15,464 nt of DNA from Azotobacter paspali (GCF_042434745.1 NZ_JBHLSS010000031.1), one strand, 5' to 3'; shown: positions 1 through 9,757, numbered from the stretch's first letter. Notes: generated by a model from the sequence alone, not told the origin. A program made the numbers and translations.

Positions 1-321
1 CTGGTGGTGTTCATCGTCACCGCGCCGATGCTGACCAACAGCATTCCCATCAACCTGCCCAAGACCGAGGTGGTCGCCCCGCCGGACACCAAGGACCCGC
101 TGGTGGTGAGCATCGACGGCAGCGGCAAGCTGTTCATCGGCCAGGACGAGATCCAGCCCGACCTGCTGGAAAGCAACCTGCAGGCGGCCAAGGCCGCGGA
201 TGCCGAGCTGCGCGTGCAGTTGCAGGCCGACGACCAGGTGGACTACGGCGTGGTGGCCAGGGCCATGGCCGCCATCGAGCGGGCGGGAATCACCAAACTC
301 GCGGTGATCACCGCAAGATGA
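1..321 (+). CDS. exbD: ExbD biopolymer transport protein, 5'-truncated by the window edge
   Basis: Reading frame 1 is open from the first base and ends with TGA at 319-321, so only the last 106 residues are visible. The product belongs to the ExbD/TolR family, the inner-membrane partner of ExbB that uses proton motive force to energise TonB-dependent outer-membrane uptake. The visible N-terminus (LVVFIVTAPML) is the end of the single transmembrane helix. The short cytoplasmic tail and the conserved membrane aspartate would lie upstream of the window. The following NSIPINLPKTE stretch and the periplasmic domain, ending GITKLAVITAR, are typical of Pseudomonas ExbD. Roughly 30 to 40 residues are missing relative to the usual 135 to 145. 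ExbB should lie just upstream. A full-length tonB does not follow directly. TolR is the alternative family member, but the sequence reads as ExbD. Confidence 0.9.
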   Translation: MVVFIVTAPMLTNSIPINLPKTEVVAPPDTKDPLVVSIDGSGKLFIGQDEIQPDLLESNLQAAKAADAELRVQLQADDQVDYGVVARAMAAIERAGITKLAVITAR

Positions 322-470
322 ATGAGCGTCTCGCTCCGCGATCGGAGAAGTTTGTGCGGGGTCTTGAGAAAGGCGATCTTCAGAGCCGGCCCTTCCAAGG
401 CCCCTGCGTAAACGCCCCCGCTAATCGGATCGAATCAATATCGCTGGTTTCTCCGGGGCTGTGCCCTTAG
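318..470 (+). other. 50-codon ORF overlapping the exbD stop (possible tonB remnant)
   Basis: An ATG at 318-320 shares the ATGA overlap with the exbD stop codon, an arrangement typical of translationally coupled genes and common at exbD-tonB junctions. The frame is open for 50 residues (beginning MNERLAPRSEKFVRG) and stops at 468-470. It contains no transmembrane anchor and no proline-rich spacer, so it is not an intact TonB. It could be the 5' stub of a former tonB joined to unrelated sequence, or a chance ORF. I see no clear terminator between exbD and the convergent lipoprotein gene. Confidence 0.25.
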
Positions 471-496
471 CTACAGAAGAGCCGGCCCCGAGCCGC

Positions 497-793
497 TCAG
501 AGACCGCCGGACACGTTCAGCGCCACCCCCAGCTCGGCGGCCAAGGTGAAGGGCAGGAACAGGGTATCCAGCAGGACACTGCCCGGCAGGTCGAGAGCGG
601 GATGAGGGGGCGGCTCGGCGCCGAAGTGGTCGAGCGGGCAGCAGCCGCCGTGGATCGCGTACCAGTCCAGGCGAGTGCCGGAGTAGACCAGCGGCACATC
701 CGGTCTGTTGGCGTTCAGGGTACGCAAGGTGGCGCAGCCGGCCAGCAGGCTCAGCGCGGCCAGCAGGGCTCCCGCGGCGATTCGATGGGACAT
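497..793 (-). CDS. Small YceK/YidQ-family outer-membrane lipoprotein
   Basis: This encodes a 98-residue protein. A short lipoprotein signal peptide (MSHRIAAGALLAALSLLAGC) has a clear L17-A18-G19-C20 lipobox, so Cys20 should be lipidated. The mature part carries P-VYSGTRLDWYAI, a CCPLDHFG segment and a C-terminal PGSVLLDTLFLPFTL stretch. This pattern is familiar from the short YceK/YidQ (DUF1375) lipoproteins, whose function is unknown. I chose the ATG at 793 because the signal peptide then has a normal length. The TTG start at 817 would add eight residues before the charged N-terminus. No convincing Shine-Dalgarno precedes either start. The gene is convergent with exbD and has no operon partner in view. 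Residue Asp/Pro after Cys is not seen (Ala follows), so outer-membrane sorting is expected. Confidence 0.7.
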   Translation of the reverse strand: MSHRIAAGALLAALSLLAGCATLRTLNANRPDVPLVYSGTRLDWYAIHGGCCPLDHFGAEPPPHPALDLPGSVLLDTLFLPFTLAAELGVALNVSGGL

Positions 794-1017
794 GCCCGGA
801 AGGGTTGTCGAAGCCAATGACTATGCTCCAGTGGATCTTGGGTCTGCCGAGGTTCTGGAGCGGCGCGCCAAGACCTCGACCGAGCATGCTCGTTTCCGGC
901 CGAACGACCTGAGAATATGCCGCTTCCAGATGTACTGCACCGCTCTCAGCCATTCGCGCTGCCCGTTATCCCGAACCCTTGCCGGATGAGCGGCGGGCTC
1001 AACGGTTTGCTCTTGGG
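794..1017. other. Intergenic stretch without a supportable gene
   Basis: These 224 bp lie between the lipoprotein gene start and the first MITE-like element. Short frames are open on both strands, but none has a start with a ribosome binding site or a recognisable domain. The promoter of the lipoprotein gene should lie here. I could not identify convincing -35/-10 boxes. Confidence 0.3.
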
Positions 1018-1020
1018 CTA

Positions 1021-1286
1021 GGGCCTCTGTTAACACTACTCTTTGCGAGCCGCGTTGCTGCGCCAAATGGCGCCAGGTGAGGCGCGGGACGCAGGGAATG
1101 GCATTCCCTTGCCAAGTCCCGCAACGACGCATGGCGCCATTTGCCGCGCCGCCCAGGGACGGGCCTGTTTTTGCGCGGTGCGTCGTTGCTCGTCGTTTAT
1201 TTGCAAACCAAACCTCTCTCCTCGCGCCTAACCCCGTGCAAAAACAGGCTCTGTCGCGGCCGCGCGGAGTAGTGTTAACAGGCCTT
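1021..1286. mobile_element. MITE-like inverted-repeat element, copy A
   Basis: This is a non-coding element of about 266 bp with terminal inverted repeats. The left end has TGTTAACACTACTC at 1028-1041 and the right end its exact complement at 1267-1280. The outer GGCCT parts also match, apart from one extra base. Inside are two consecutive hairpins. One pairs AAATGGCGCC (1065-1074) with 1133-1142, around a small palindrome at 1094-1108. The other pairs GCCTGTTTTTGC (1163-1174) with 1238-1249. The element matches copy B at 11362-11642 in the opposite orientation. It is flanked by CTAG (1018-1021) and TTAG (1285-1288), which resembles a YTAR target duplication as used by some IS5-group elements. 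There is no transposase gene. The ORFs across it are chance frames. Confidence 0.75.
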
Positions 1287-1367
1287 AGAGCACCGGCGCG
1301 ATCAAGGCAATGCGGTCGCGTCTCGAGAAGGCACGGCGCCCTCCACGAAGGGCGGCCGGGCCACAGG

Positions 1368-2000
1368 CTATTCCTCGCAACTGCTCCGATGATGCTCGCC
1401 CCAGCGCGGCAGCATGTCTTGGGGAATGTCCAGCAGGTTGAGGATGCGCGCCACCACGAAGTCGACCAGGTCGTCGAGGCTCTGCGGCTGGTGGTAGAAC
1501 CCCGGCGAGGCCGGCAGGATGATCGCGCCGAGGTTCGACAGCTTGAGCATGTTCTCCAGGTGGATGCTCGAGTACGGCGCCTCGCGCGGCACCAGGATCA
1601 ACTGGCGGCGCTCCTTGAGAGCCACGTCGGCGGCGCGCTCGATCAGGTTGTTGCAGGCGCCGCTGGCGATCGCCGACAGACTGCCGGTCGAACAGGGCAC
1701 CACCACCATGGCGTTCGGCGCGCTGGAGCCGGACGCCGGCGGCGCCAGCCAGTCCTCCTGGCCGAACACGCGGATCTGTCCGGGCGCCGCGCCGGTGTAT
1801 TCGCTGAGGAAGGCCTGCATGGCCTGCGGCTTGCCCGGCAGGGTGACGTCGGTCTCGGTGGCGACCACCAGTTGGGCGGCCTTGGAAATCAGGAAATGCA
1901 CCTCGCGCTCCTCCTGCACCAGGCAGTCGAGCAGGCGCAGGCCGTACTGGGCGCCGGAGGCGCCGGTCATCGCCAGGGTGATGCGTTGCGGTCCGGCCAT
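1368..2000 (-). CDS. ubiX: Flavin prenyltransferase UbiX
   Basis: UbiX joins a dimethylallyl group to FMN, making the prenyl-FMN cofactor used by the UbiD decarboxylase in ubiquinone synthesis. The product is 210 residues, normal for the family. The N-terminal TGASGA loop (residues 12-17, with Ser15) binds the flavin phosphate. PCSTGSLSAIASG is the second conserved loop, followed by KERRQLILVPREAP, which carries the basic residues and glutamate of the active site, and by PGFYHQPQSLDDLVDF near the C-terminus. The ATG at 2000 is chosen because GGAGG lies nine bases upstream and because it gives the standard MAGPQRITLAMTG start. An ATG at 2021 would overlap mpl and lacks such a site. The gene follows mpl with only four intervening bases, so the two are almost certainly cotranscribed. 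Downstream there is only a weak 6-bp hairpin (1337-1354) and then MITE-like copy A. Confidence 0.95.
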   Translation of the reverse strand: MAGPQRITLAMTGASGAQYGLRLLDCLVQEEREVHFLISKAAQLVVATETDVTLPGKPQAMQAFLSEYTGAAPGQIRVFGQEDWLAPPASGSSAPNAMVVVPCSTGSLSAIASGACNNLIERAADVALKERRQLILVPREAPYSSIHLENMLKLSNLGAIILPASPGFYHQPQSLDDLVDFVVARILNLLDIPQDMLPRWGEHHRSSCEE

Positions 2001-2004
2001 CACG

Positions 2005-3357
2005 TCAGTCCTCCAGAGCACTGGCCAGCTTGCCGTGCAGACCGCCGAAACTGCCGTTGCTCATGATCACCACCTGGGTGCCGGGCGCCGCCTGGCTCAC
2101 GACCCGAGCGATGATCGCCTCCAGCGATTCGCAGACCACCGCCGGTACCGGGCAGGCGGCCGCGGTGGCGGCCAGGTCCCAGCCGAGGTTCGGTGGTGCG
2201 TACCAGACCACCTGGTCGGCCTGGGCCACCGCCGCCGGCAGACCGTCGCGGTGGGCGCCGAGCTTCATGGAATTGGAGCGCGGCTCGATCACCGCGATGA
2301 TCGGCGCCTCGCCGACACGCTTGCGCAGACCGTCGAGGGTGGTGGCGATGGCCGTCGGATGGTGGGCGAAGTCGTCGTAAAGGGTCACGCCGCGCACCTC
2401 GGCGACCTTCTCCATCCGCCGCTTGACGTTACGGAAGCCGCCCAGCGCGACAATGCCCTGCTCCGCCACCACGCCCACGTGGCGCGCCGCCGCCAGGGCG
2501 GCCAGAGCATTGGCGACGTTGTGCCGGCCGCTCAGCTCCCAGTCGACCACCCCCTGCGGCATGCCTTCGAAGCGCACCTCGAAGCGCGAGCCGTCCTCGA
2601 CCAGCAGGCGCGCCTGCCACTGGCCACCCTCGCCGGTGGTCTGCACCGGGGTCCAGCGGCCCATGGCGAGCATCCGCTCGATGGCCTCTTCGATGGCCGG
2701 GTAGATGATCAGCCCCTGGCTCGGGATGGTCCGCACCAGATGGTGGAATTGCCGCTTGATGGCCGCCAGATCCGGAAAAATGTCCGCATGGTCGAATTCC
2801 AGGTTGTTGAGGATCGCGGTCCGCGGCCGGTAGTGGACGAACTTCGAGCGCTTATCGAAGAAGGCGCTGTCGTACTCGTCGGCCTCGACCACGAAGAAGT
2901 CGCTGCCGCCCAGGCGCGCCGAGACGCCGAAGTTCTGCGGCACCCCGCCGATCAAAAAGCCCGGGCTCATGCCGGCCTGTTCCAGTACCCAGGCCAGCAT
3001 GCTGGTGGTGGTGGTCTTGCCGTGGGTGCCGGCCACCGCCAGCACCCAGCGCCCCTGCAGCACATGGTCGGCCAGCCACTGCGGACCGGAGACGTAGGGC
3101 AGGCCCTGGTTCAGCACGTACTCCACCGCCGAGTTGCCGCGCGACAGGGCATTGCCGATCACCACCAGGTCCGGCGCCGGCTGCAGGTGGCCGGGCGCAT
3201 AGCCCTGCATGAGCTCGATACCCTGGGCCTCCAACTGGGTGCTCATGGGCGGGTAGACGTTGGCGTCGGAGCCGGTGACACGATGTCCCAGTTCCTTCGC
3301 CAGAACCGCCAGCGAGCCCATGAAAGTGCCGCAGATGCCGAGTATGTGGATGTGCAT
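2005..3357 (-). CDS. mpl: UDP-N-acetylmuramate:L-alanyl-gamma-D-glutamyl-meso-diaminopimelate ligase
   Basis: Mpl is the cytoplasmic peptidoglycan-recycling ligase. It attaches the salvaged tripeptide L-Ala-D-Glu-mDAP to UDP-MurNAc, using ATP. The 450-residue length is standard for the family. The N-terminal Rossmann domain begins HIHILGICGTFMGSLA and includes GSDANVYPPMST (about 29-40). The Mur-ligase P-loop GTHGKTTTT is at 110-118. Conserved central motifs are EADEYDSAFFD (158-168) and NNLEFDHADIF (184-194). The start ATG at 3357 has CAGGA seven bases upstream and matches the usual N-terminus. The stop lies four bases before the ubiX start. The gene is preceded by about 80 bp and then by the 729-bp palindromic element, which may have separated it from the co-oriented regulator gene upstream. 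No strong promoter is visible in the remaining 80 bp. Confidence 0.96.
   Translation of the reverse strand: MHIHILGICGTFMGSLAVLAKELGHRVTGSDANVYPPMSTQLEAQGIELMQGYAPGHLQPAPDLVVIGNALSRGNSAVEYVLNQGLPYVSGPQWLADHVLQGRWVLAVAGTHGKTTTTSMLAWVLEQAGMSPGFLIGGVPQNFGVSARLGGSDFFVVEADEYDSAFFDKRSKFVHYRPRTAILNNLEFDHADIFPDLAAIKRQFHHLVRTIPSQGLIIYPAIEEAIERMLAMGRWTPVQTTGEGGQWQARLLVEDGSRFEVRFEGMPQGVVDWELSGRHNVANALAALAAARHVGVVAEQGIVALGGFRNVKRRMEKVAEVRGVTLYDDFAHHPTAIATTLDGLRKRVGEAPIIAVIEPRSNSMKLGAHRDGLPAAVAQADQVVWYAPPNLGWDLAATAAACPVPAVVCESLEAIIARVVSQAAPGTQVVIMSNGSFGGLHGKLASALED
2010..2014 (-). promoter_or_regulatory. Ribosome binding site deciding the ubiX start
   Basis: GGAGG on the minus strand lies within the last codons of mpl, nine bases before the ubiX ATG at 2000. 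This favours the internal ATG over the ATG at 2021, and it suggests translational coupling, since the mpl stop (2005-2007) falls between the site and the start. Confidence 0.8.
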
Positions 3358-3427
3358 GAATGAATCCTGGCCAGAAAAGCGATGCGCGGCAGATTAGCAC
3401 AGCGCTCGGCGCCGCAGCAGGCGGCCG

Positions 3428-3439
3428 GGCGCTGCGGGC
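3428..3439 (+). repeat. Left 12-bp direct repeat flanking the palindromic element
   Basis: GGCGCTGCGGGC ends at the base before the left inverted terminus and is identical to 4169-4180. It may be a target-site duplication. Confidence 0.65.
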
Positions 3440-3580
3440 AGGGCAATCGCATGAAGCGCTCGCCTGATACCGGACTGGAAAGATTGTGTGCCGGTCGTTC
3501 CGGCCTGATCTTCAAATCCGGTGCATCGGCTGCTTGCCGAGGGGCTGGATACTTCCTGTTTCGGCCCCTCGGCCGAGTCA

Positions 3581-3608
3581 CTTTCTCTTTGCGCGCGCAA
3601 AGAGAAAG
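3581..3608. repeat. Perfect 28-bp palindrome
   Basis: The half-site CTTTCTCTTTGCGC is followed immediately by its exact complement, with no spacer. The matching place in the opposite arm (about 4025-4055) keeps only an imperfect ACTTTTTC/GAAAAAGT pairing. This sequence type (AAAGAGAAAGTAACC) is a repeat I recall from many Pseudomonas-like genomes. Confidence 0.85.
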
Positions 3609-3680
3609 TAACCAAAGAGAAAGCGCGCCCGATCATTCGGCCCCGGCTACGCCGGGGTTCCCTCGCTCCGGCGCCGCTCC

Positions 3681-3725
3681 GAGAGTCGTCTCACAAGGGG
3701 CATCCATGCCCCTCGTACGACTCTC
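3681..3725. repeat. Left-arm hairpin of the palindromic element
   Basis: The outer stem GAGAGTCGT (3681-3689) pairs with ACGACTCTC (3717-3725). The inner stem AGGGGCAT (3696-3703) pairs with ATGCCCCT (3706-3713) around a two-base CC loop. Confidence 0.8.
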
Positions 3726-3914
3726 GCCGCTTCCCTGCGGCTCGCCCCTCTACGCGACCCCTGCGCTCGGCCTTCTGAACGGGAGTCGGGCTCCGGGTTG
3801 CCTGAAAGCGCTTTCGCTCTTGCGGCACGGCTTGTCAGGCCGCGCCGAATGCCCCCTTCAAGAGGCCGAGCGGAATCGTCGTGGAAGGGGTCGAGCGGCA
3901 AGGATGCCGCGAGA

Positions 3915-3946
3915 GCCGCGATGGGCCATGGATGGCCCTTCGCGGC
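3915..3946. repeat. Right-arm hairpin of the palindromic element
   Basis: The outer stem GCCGCGA (3915-3921) pairs with TCGCGGC (3940-3946). The inner stem GGGCCAT (3923-3929) pairs with ATGGCCC (3932-3938) around a two-base GG loop. It is the structural counterpart of the hairpin at 3681-3725, but with different paired bases. Confidence 0.8.
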
Positions 3947-4168
3947 GAGCCCTTGGAACGGCGATGCAGGAAGGGAACCCGGAGCGAAGCGTAGGGCCGG
4001 ATGAGGGGGTGGCCTTCTTTTGGGTTACTTTTTCGTGGCCAGGCAAGAAAAAGTGACTCGGCCGGGGGGCCGAAACAGGGACTGTCCGGCTACTCGGCAA
4101 GCAGCCATGCCAAGGATCACACAATCTTTCCAGTCCGGTATCGGAAAGACATTTCATGCGATTGCCCT

Positions 4169-4180
4169 GGCGCTGCGGGC
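4169..4180 (+). repeat. Right 12-bp direct repeat flanking the palindromic element
   Basis: GGCGCTGCGGGC begins directly after the right inverted terminus and ends at the base next to the regulator stop codon (4181-4183). It is identical to 3428-3439. Confidence 0.65.
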
Positions 4181-6097
<1,917 letters not shown>

Positions 6098-6199
6098 TGT
6101 TGTCTCCGCAGTGATCAGCGGGCAGCTCCCATACTGACCCCGCAGCATCGTCCAGCCGGGGCGGCTTTGCAATGGCGTCACGTCCGGCGCCGACCGATA

Positions 6200-6214
6200 C
6201 TGCCAAGCGGGCAG
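6200..6214. promoter_or_regulatory. Candidate activator-binding inverted repeat 1
   Basis: CTGCC and GGCAG flank a 5-base spacer in the divergent intergenic region, about 108 bp upstream of the sigma54 -24 element (centre to centre), a normal distance for an enhancer site. Its half-site differs from that of the second repeat, so the assignment is tentative. Confidence 0.3.
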
Positions 6215-6239
6215 GACAAAATGTCACCCCCCTGTTTCA

Positions 6240-6254
6240 ACCCTGCCACAGGGT
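6240..6254. promoter_or_regulatory. Candidate activator-binding inverted repeat 2
   Basis: ACCCTG and CAGGGT flank a 3-base spacer, with the centre 40 bp from that of the first repeat and about 70 bp upstream of the -24 element. The position suits an upstream activating sequence for the divergent sigma54 regulator. Confidence 0.35.
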
Positions 6255-6314
6255 ATCCCGCCCCATTCCGAAAAGCTGCGGCGAATCCGCACAGGTACTG
6301 GGGTTGCGGCACTC

Positions 6315-6330
6315 TGGCACGCCCCTTGCT
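6315..6330 (+). promoter_or_regulatory. Sigma54 (-24/-12) promoter of the aldehyde dehydrogenase gene
   Basis: TGGCACGCCCCTTGCT matches the RpoN consensus TGGCACG-N4-TTGCW at every defined position, with ten bases between the invariant GG (6316-6317) and GC (6328-6329). Transcription should start near 6341, giving a leader of about 60 bases. The divergent sigma54 activator gene supports the assignment. Confidence 0.92.
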
Positions 6331-6399
6331 GCATCCATTCGCAGATGTGCTCTTGCGCACTCCCCCGAAAGATAGAACGATAAGAATCAGGAGAATTCC

Positions 6400-7920
<1,521 letters not shown>

Positions 7921-7928
7921 TGCGCGAC

Positions 7929-7953
7929 CCCGGCCCCCGCCGACGGGGCCGGG
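7929..7953 (+). terminator. GC-rich stem-loop after the aldehyde dehydrogenase gene
   Basis: CCCGGCCCC pairs perfectly with GGGGCCGGG across a 7-base loop, 8 bp after the stop codon. There is no following T tract, so it may only attenuate transcription or protect the mRNA end. A second small hairpin, GGGCGA-N4-TCGCCC, is at 7972-7987. The 209-bp gap to the next gene shows no clear promoter. Confidence 0.5.
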
Positions 7954-8129
7954 AGCGGATCCAGACGGTCTGGGCGAGTCCTCGCCCGAATCACGGTAAA
8001 ACCTGGCCGATGGGAGTATCCCCCCACGAGTGCCCGCGTACGCGACCCGCGCGAGCACGGGGAAGATCGACCGCGGCCGCCTGGTGTGCAAGGTCGCTTT
8101 AAAAACAAGACAAACGAGAGGAAAACCTC

Positions 8130-9278
8130 ATGAGCAGCACCTTCTTCATCCCTGCAGTGAACATGATGGGCATCGGCAGCCTCGACGAGGCCATGGGCGC
8201 AATCAAGAACCATGGTTTTCGCAAGGCGCTGATCGTCACCGACGCCGGGCTGGCGAAAGCCGGCGTAGCCGACAGGGTCTCCCAGTTGCTGACTCAGCAG
8301 GATATCGCTTCCGTTCTCTACGACGGCGCCAAGCCGAACCCCACCGTCAGCAACGTCGAGAACGGCCTGGCCCTGCTCAAGAGCAGCGGCGCCGATTTCG
8401 TCATCTCCCTGGGCGGCGGCTCGCCGCACGACTGCGCCAAGGGCATCGCCCTGGTCGCGGCCAACGGCGGCCACATCAGCGACTACGAAGGCGTCGACCG
8501 CTCGGCCCGCCCGCAACTGCCGCTGGTCTCCATCAACACCACCGCCGGCACCGCCAGCGAGATGACCCGCTTCTGCATCATCACCGACGAAGCGCGTCAC
8601 GTGAAAATGGCCATTGTCGACCGCAACGTCACGCCGCTGCTGTCGGTCAACGATCCCTCGCTGATGGCCGCCATGCCCAAGGGCCTGACCGCCGCCACCG
8701 GCATGGACGCGCTGACCCACGCGATCGAAGCCTACGTCTCCACCGCCGCCACCCCGATCACCGACGCCTGCGCCCTGAAGGCCGTCGAACTGATCTTTGC
8801 CAACCTGCGCAACGCCGTGGCCAACGGCGGCGACATGACCGCCCGCGAGAACATGGCCTACGCCCAGTTCCTCGCCGGCATGGCCTTCAACAACGCTTCC
8901 CTGGGCTACGTGCACGCCATGGCTCACCAGTTGGGCGGCTTTTACGACCTGCCCCACGGCGTCTGCAACGCAGTCCTGCTGCCGCATGTGGAAAGCTTCA
9001 ACGCCAGCGTCTGTCCCGAGCGCCTGCGCGACGTGGCCAAGTCCATGGGCATCGACGTCCAGGGCCTGAGCGCCGAACAGGGCGCCCAGGCGGCCCTCAC
9101 CGCTATCCGCACCCTGTCCAAGGACATCGGCATCCCCGGTGGCTTGAAGGAGCTGGGCGCCAAGGCCGACGACATCCCGGTCCTGTCCGCCAACGCTCTG
9201 AAGGACGCCTGTGGCCTGACCAACCCGCGTCCGGCCGACCAGCAGCAGATCGAAGAAATCTTCCGCAACGCCTTCTAA
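8130..9278 (+). CDS. Iron-containing (group III) alcohol dehydrogenase
   Basis: This is a 382-residue NAD-dependent alcohol dehydrogenase of the Zymomonas AdhB / YiaY / FucO family, which interconverts short-chain alcohols and aldehydes. The cofactor-binding GGGSPHD begins at 95. Metal ligands align with those of FucO: Asp193 and His197 in GMDALTHAIEAYVS, His262 in YVHAMAHQLGG, and His276 in LPHGVCNAVLLPHV. His266 matches the additional active-site histidine. All are present, so the enzyme should be active. The ATG at 8130 has AGAGGA about eight bases upstream. The gene follows the aldehyde dehydrogenase by 209 bp in the same direction, which suggests ethanol to acetaldehyde to acetate. I found no proper sigma54 promoter in the gap, so it is either read through from 6315 or has its own unrecognised promoter. 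Two terminators follow. Confidence 0.92.
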   Translation: MSSTFFIPAVNMMGIGSLDEAMGAIKNHGFRKALIVTDAGLAKAGVADRVSQLLTQQDIASVLYDGAKPNPTVSNVENGLALLKSSGADFVISLGGGSPHDCAKGIALVAANGGHISDYEGVDRSARPQLPLVSINTTAGTASEMTRFCIITDEARHVKMAIVDRNVTPLLSVNDPSLMAAMPKGLTAATGMDALTHAIEAYVSTAATPITDACALKAVELIFANLRNAVANGGDMTARENMAYAQFLAGMAFNNASLGYVHAMAHQLGGFYDLPHGVCNAVLLPHVESFNASVCPERLRDVAKSMGIDVQGLSAEQGAQAALTAIRTLSKDIGIPGGLKELGAKADDIPVLSANALKDACGLTNPRPADQQQIEEIFRNAF

Positions 9279-9289
9279 GGCGACGGATC

Positions 9290-9327
9290 GCCCGGGCCGC
9301 CGGACCGCTCCGGCCGGCCCGGGCTTT
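9290..9327 (+). terminator. First terminator after the iron alcohol dehydrogenase gene
   Basis: A long GC stem pairs GCCCGGGCC (9290-9298) with GGCCCGGGC (9316-9324). It continues inward as GCCGGA/TCCGGC with a CCGC loop and one bulged base, and is followed by TTT. It starts 11 bp after the stop codon. Confidence 0.8.
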
Positions 9328-9344
9328 CCGGTCTCACTGTGCTC

Positions 9345-9386
9345 CCCGCCGCACTCCACCTCTCTGGTGGCGGCGGGCGGTTTTTT
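9345..9386 (+). terminator. Second, T-rich terminator in tandem
   Basis: CCACC (9356-9360) pairs with GGTGG (9366-9370). The stem continues as CCCGCCG (9345-9351) with CGGCGGG (9371-9377) after a 4-base bulge. CGG and six T residues follow (9381-9386). This is the more canonical of the two intrinsic terminators. Confidence 0.75.
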
Positions 9387-9757
9387 GGAAAGCGCTCCCG
9401 GAAGCCGAGCGGCCCCGCCCGCAATGCCGCTCTCTTCGGCGGCGAGCAGAAGCTGTACGTGTACAACCGAACGCTCCACCAAGGCCGCGCTCGAACGGCG
9501 CATGACGGCGCTGGAAGAAGCCGAGGACTGGCCGGGCCGCGACATCGGTATCTTTCCCGGTGCGATGTGGATCTTTCTCGAATAGGGCGCCATCTGCTGG
9601 AGGACAGGACGTCCGCTGACACGTAAAGGCTGTTCGAGGAATCGCTGCTTGGGTTTGGCGCGACGACCGTGGCGGCGATCCGCCCCCGTCCTGGCGAGCA
9701 GGTCCGATCGGAGCATTTACTGAAGGAGCCATCCATCCGCGCCACGGGGAGTACATC
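9387..9757. other. Unassigned 371-bp stretch, possible gene remnant
   Basis: No complete gene is supportable. One forward frame ending at 9585 reads LERRMTALEEAEDWPGRDI and then IGIFPGAMWIFLE before its stop, which looks protein-like. However, its nearest upstream start lies inside the terminator stem. A second forward stretch at about 9629-9730 reads LFEESLLGFGATTVAAIRPR, with no start. Both could be fragments of decayed genes, in keeping with the pseudogene that follows. I do not recognise either family. Confidence 0.3.

Larger units (their letters stand above)
3440..4168. mobile_element. 729-bp giant imperfect palindrome with 12-bp flanking direct repeats
   Basis: The two ends are inverted copies. 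Bases 3440-3455 are exactly complementary to 4153-4168, and the 25 bases 3466-3490 are exactly complementary to 4118-4142. The similarity continues inward with gaps: 3531-3584 against about 4050-4103, and 3764-3773 against 3863-3872, centred near 3804-3818. The 12-mer GGCGCTGCGGGC directly abuts both ends (3428-3439 and 4169-4180), as a target-site duplication would. Inside lie a perfect 28-bp palindrome and two matching hairpins, one per arm. No transposase is present. Several frames are open across it, but all are mirror images of repeat sequence, so I annotate no gene. A non-autonomous transposable element is the likeliest identity. Confidence 0.8.

Noticed and set aside
821..1132. Reverse-strand 103-codon frame running into MITE-like copy A
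   Set aside because: It has no start signal or domain, and half of it is repeat sequence.
1519..3363. 614-codon forward frame across ubiX and mpl
   Set aside because: It is antisense to two clearly recognised genes and has no recognisable domain. It is a GC-driven shadow frame.
3382..4056. Open frames within the giant palindrome
   Set aside because: They are mirror-image translations of repeat arms (for example VTFSL..AQRE and VTFSW), so they reflect the repeat, not genes.
8083..8097. Second sigma54-like promoter before the iron alcohol dehydrogenase
   Set aside because: GG and GC are separated by 11 bases instead of 10, and the surrounding bases do not fit the consensus.
9367..9585. 72-codon ORF starting with GTG inside the second terminator
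   Set aside because: The start lies within the terminator stem and has no ribosome binding site. The region is kept only as a possible gene remnant.
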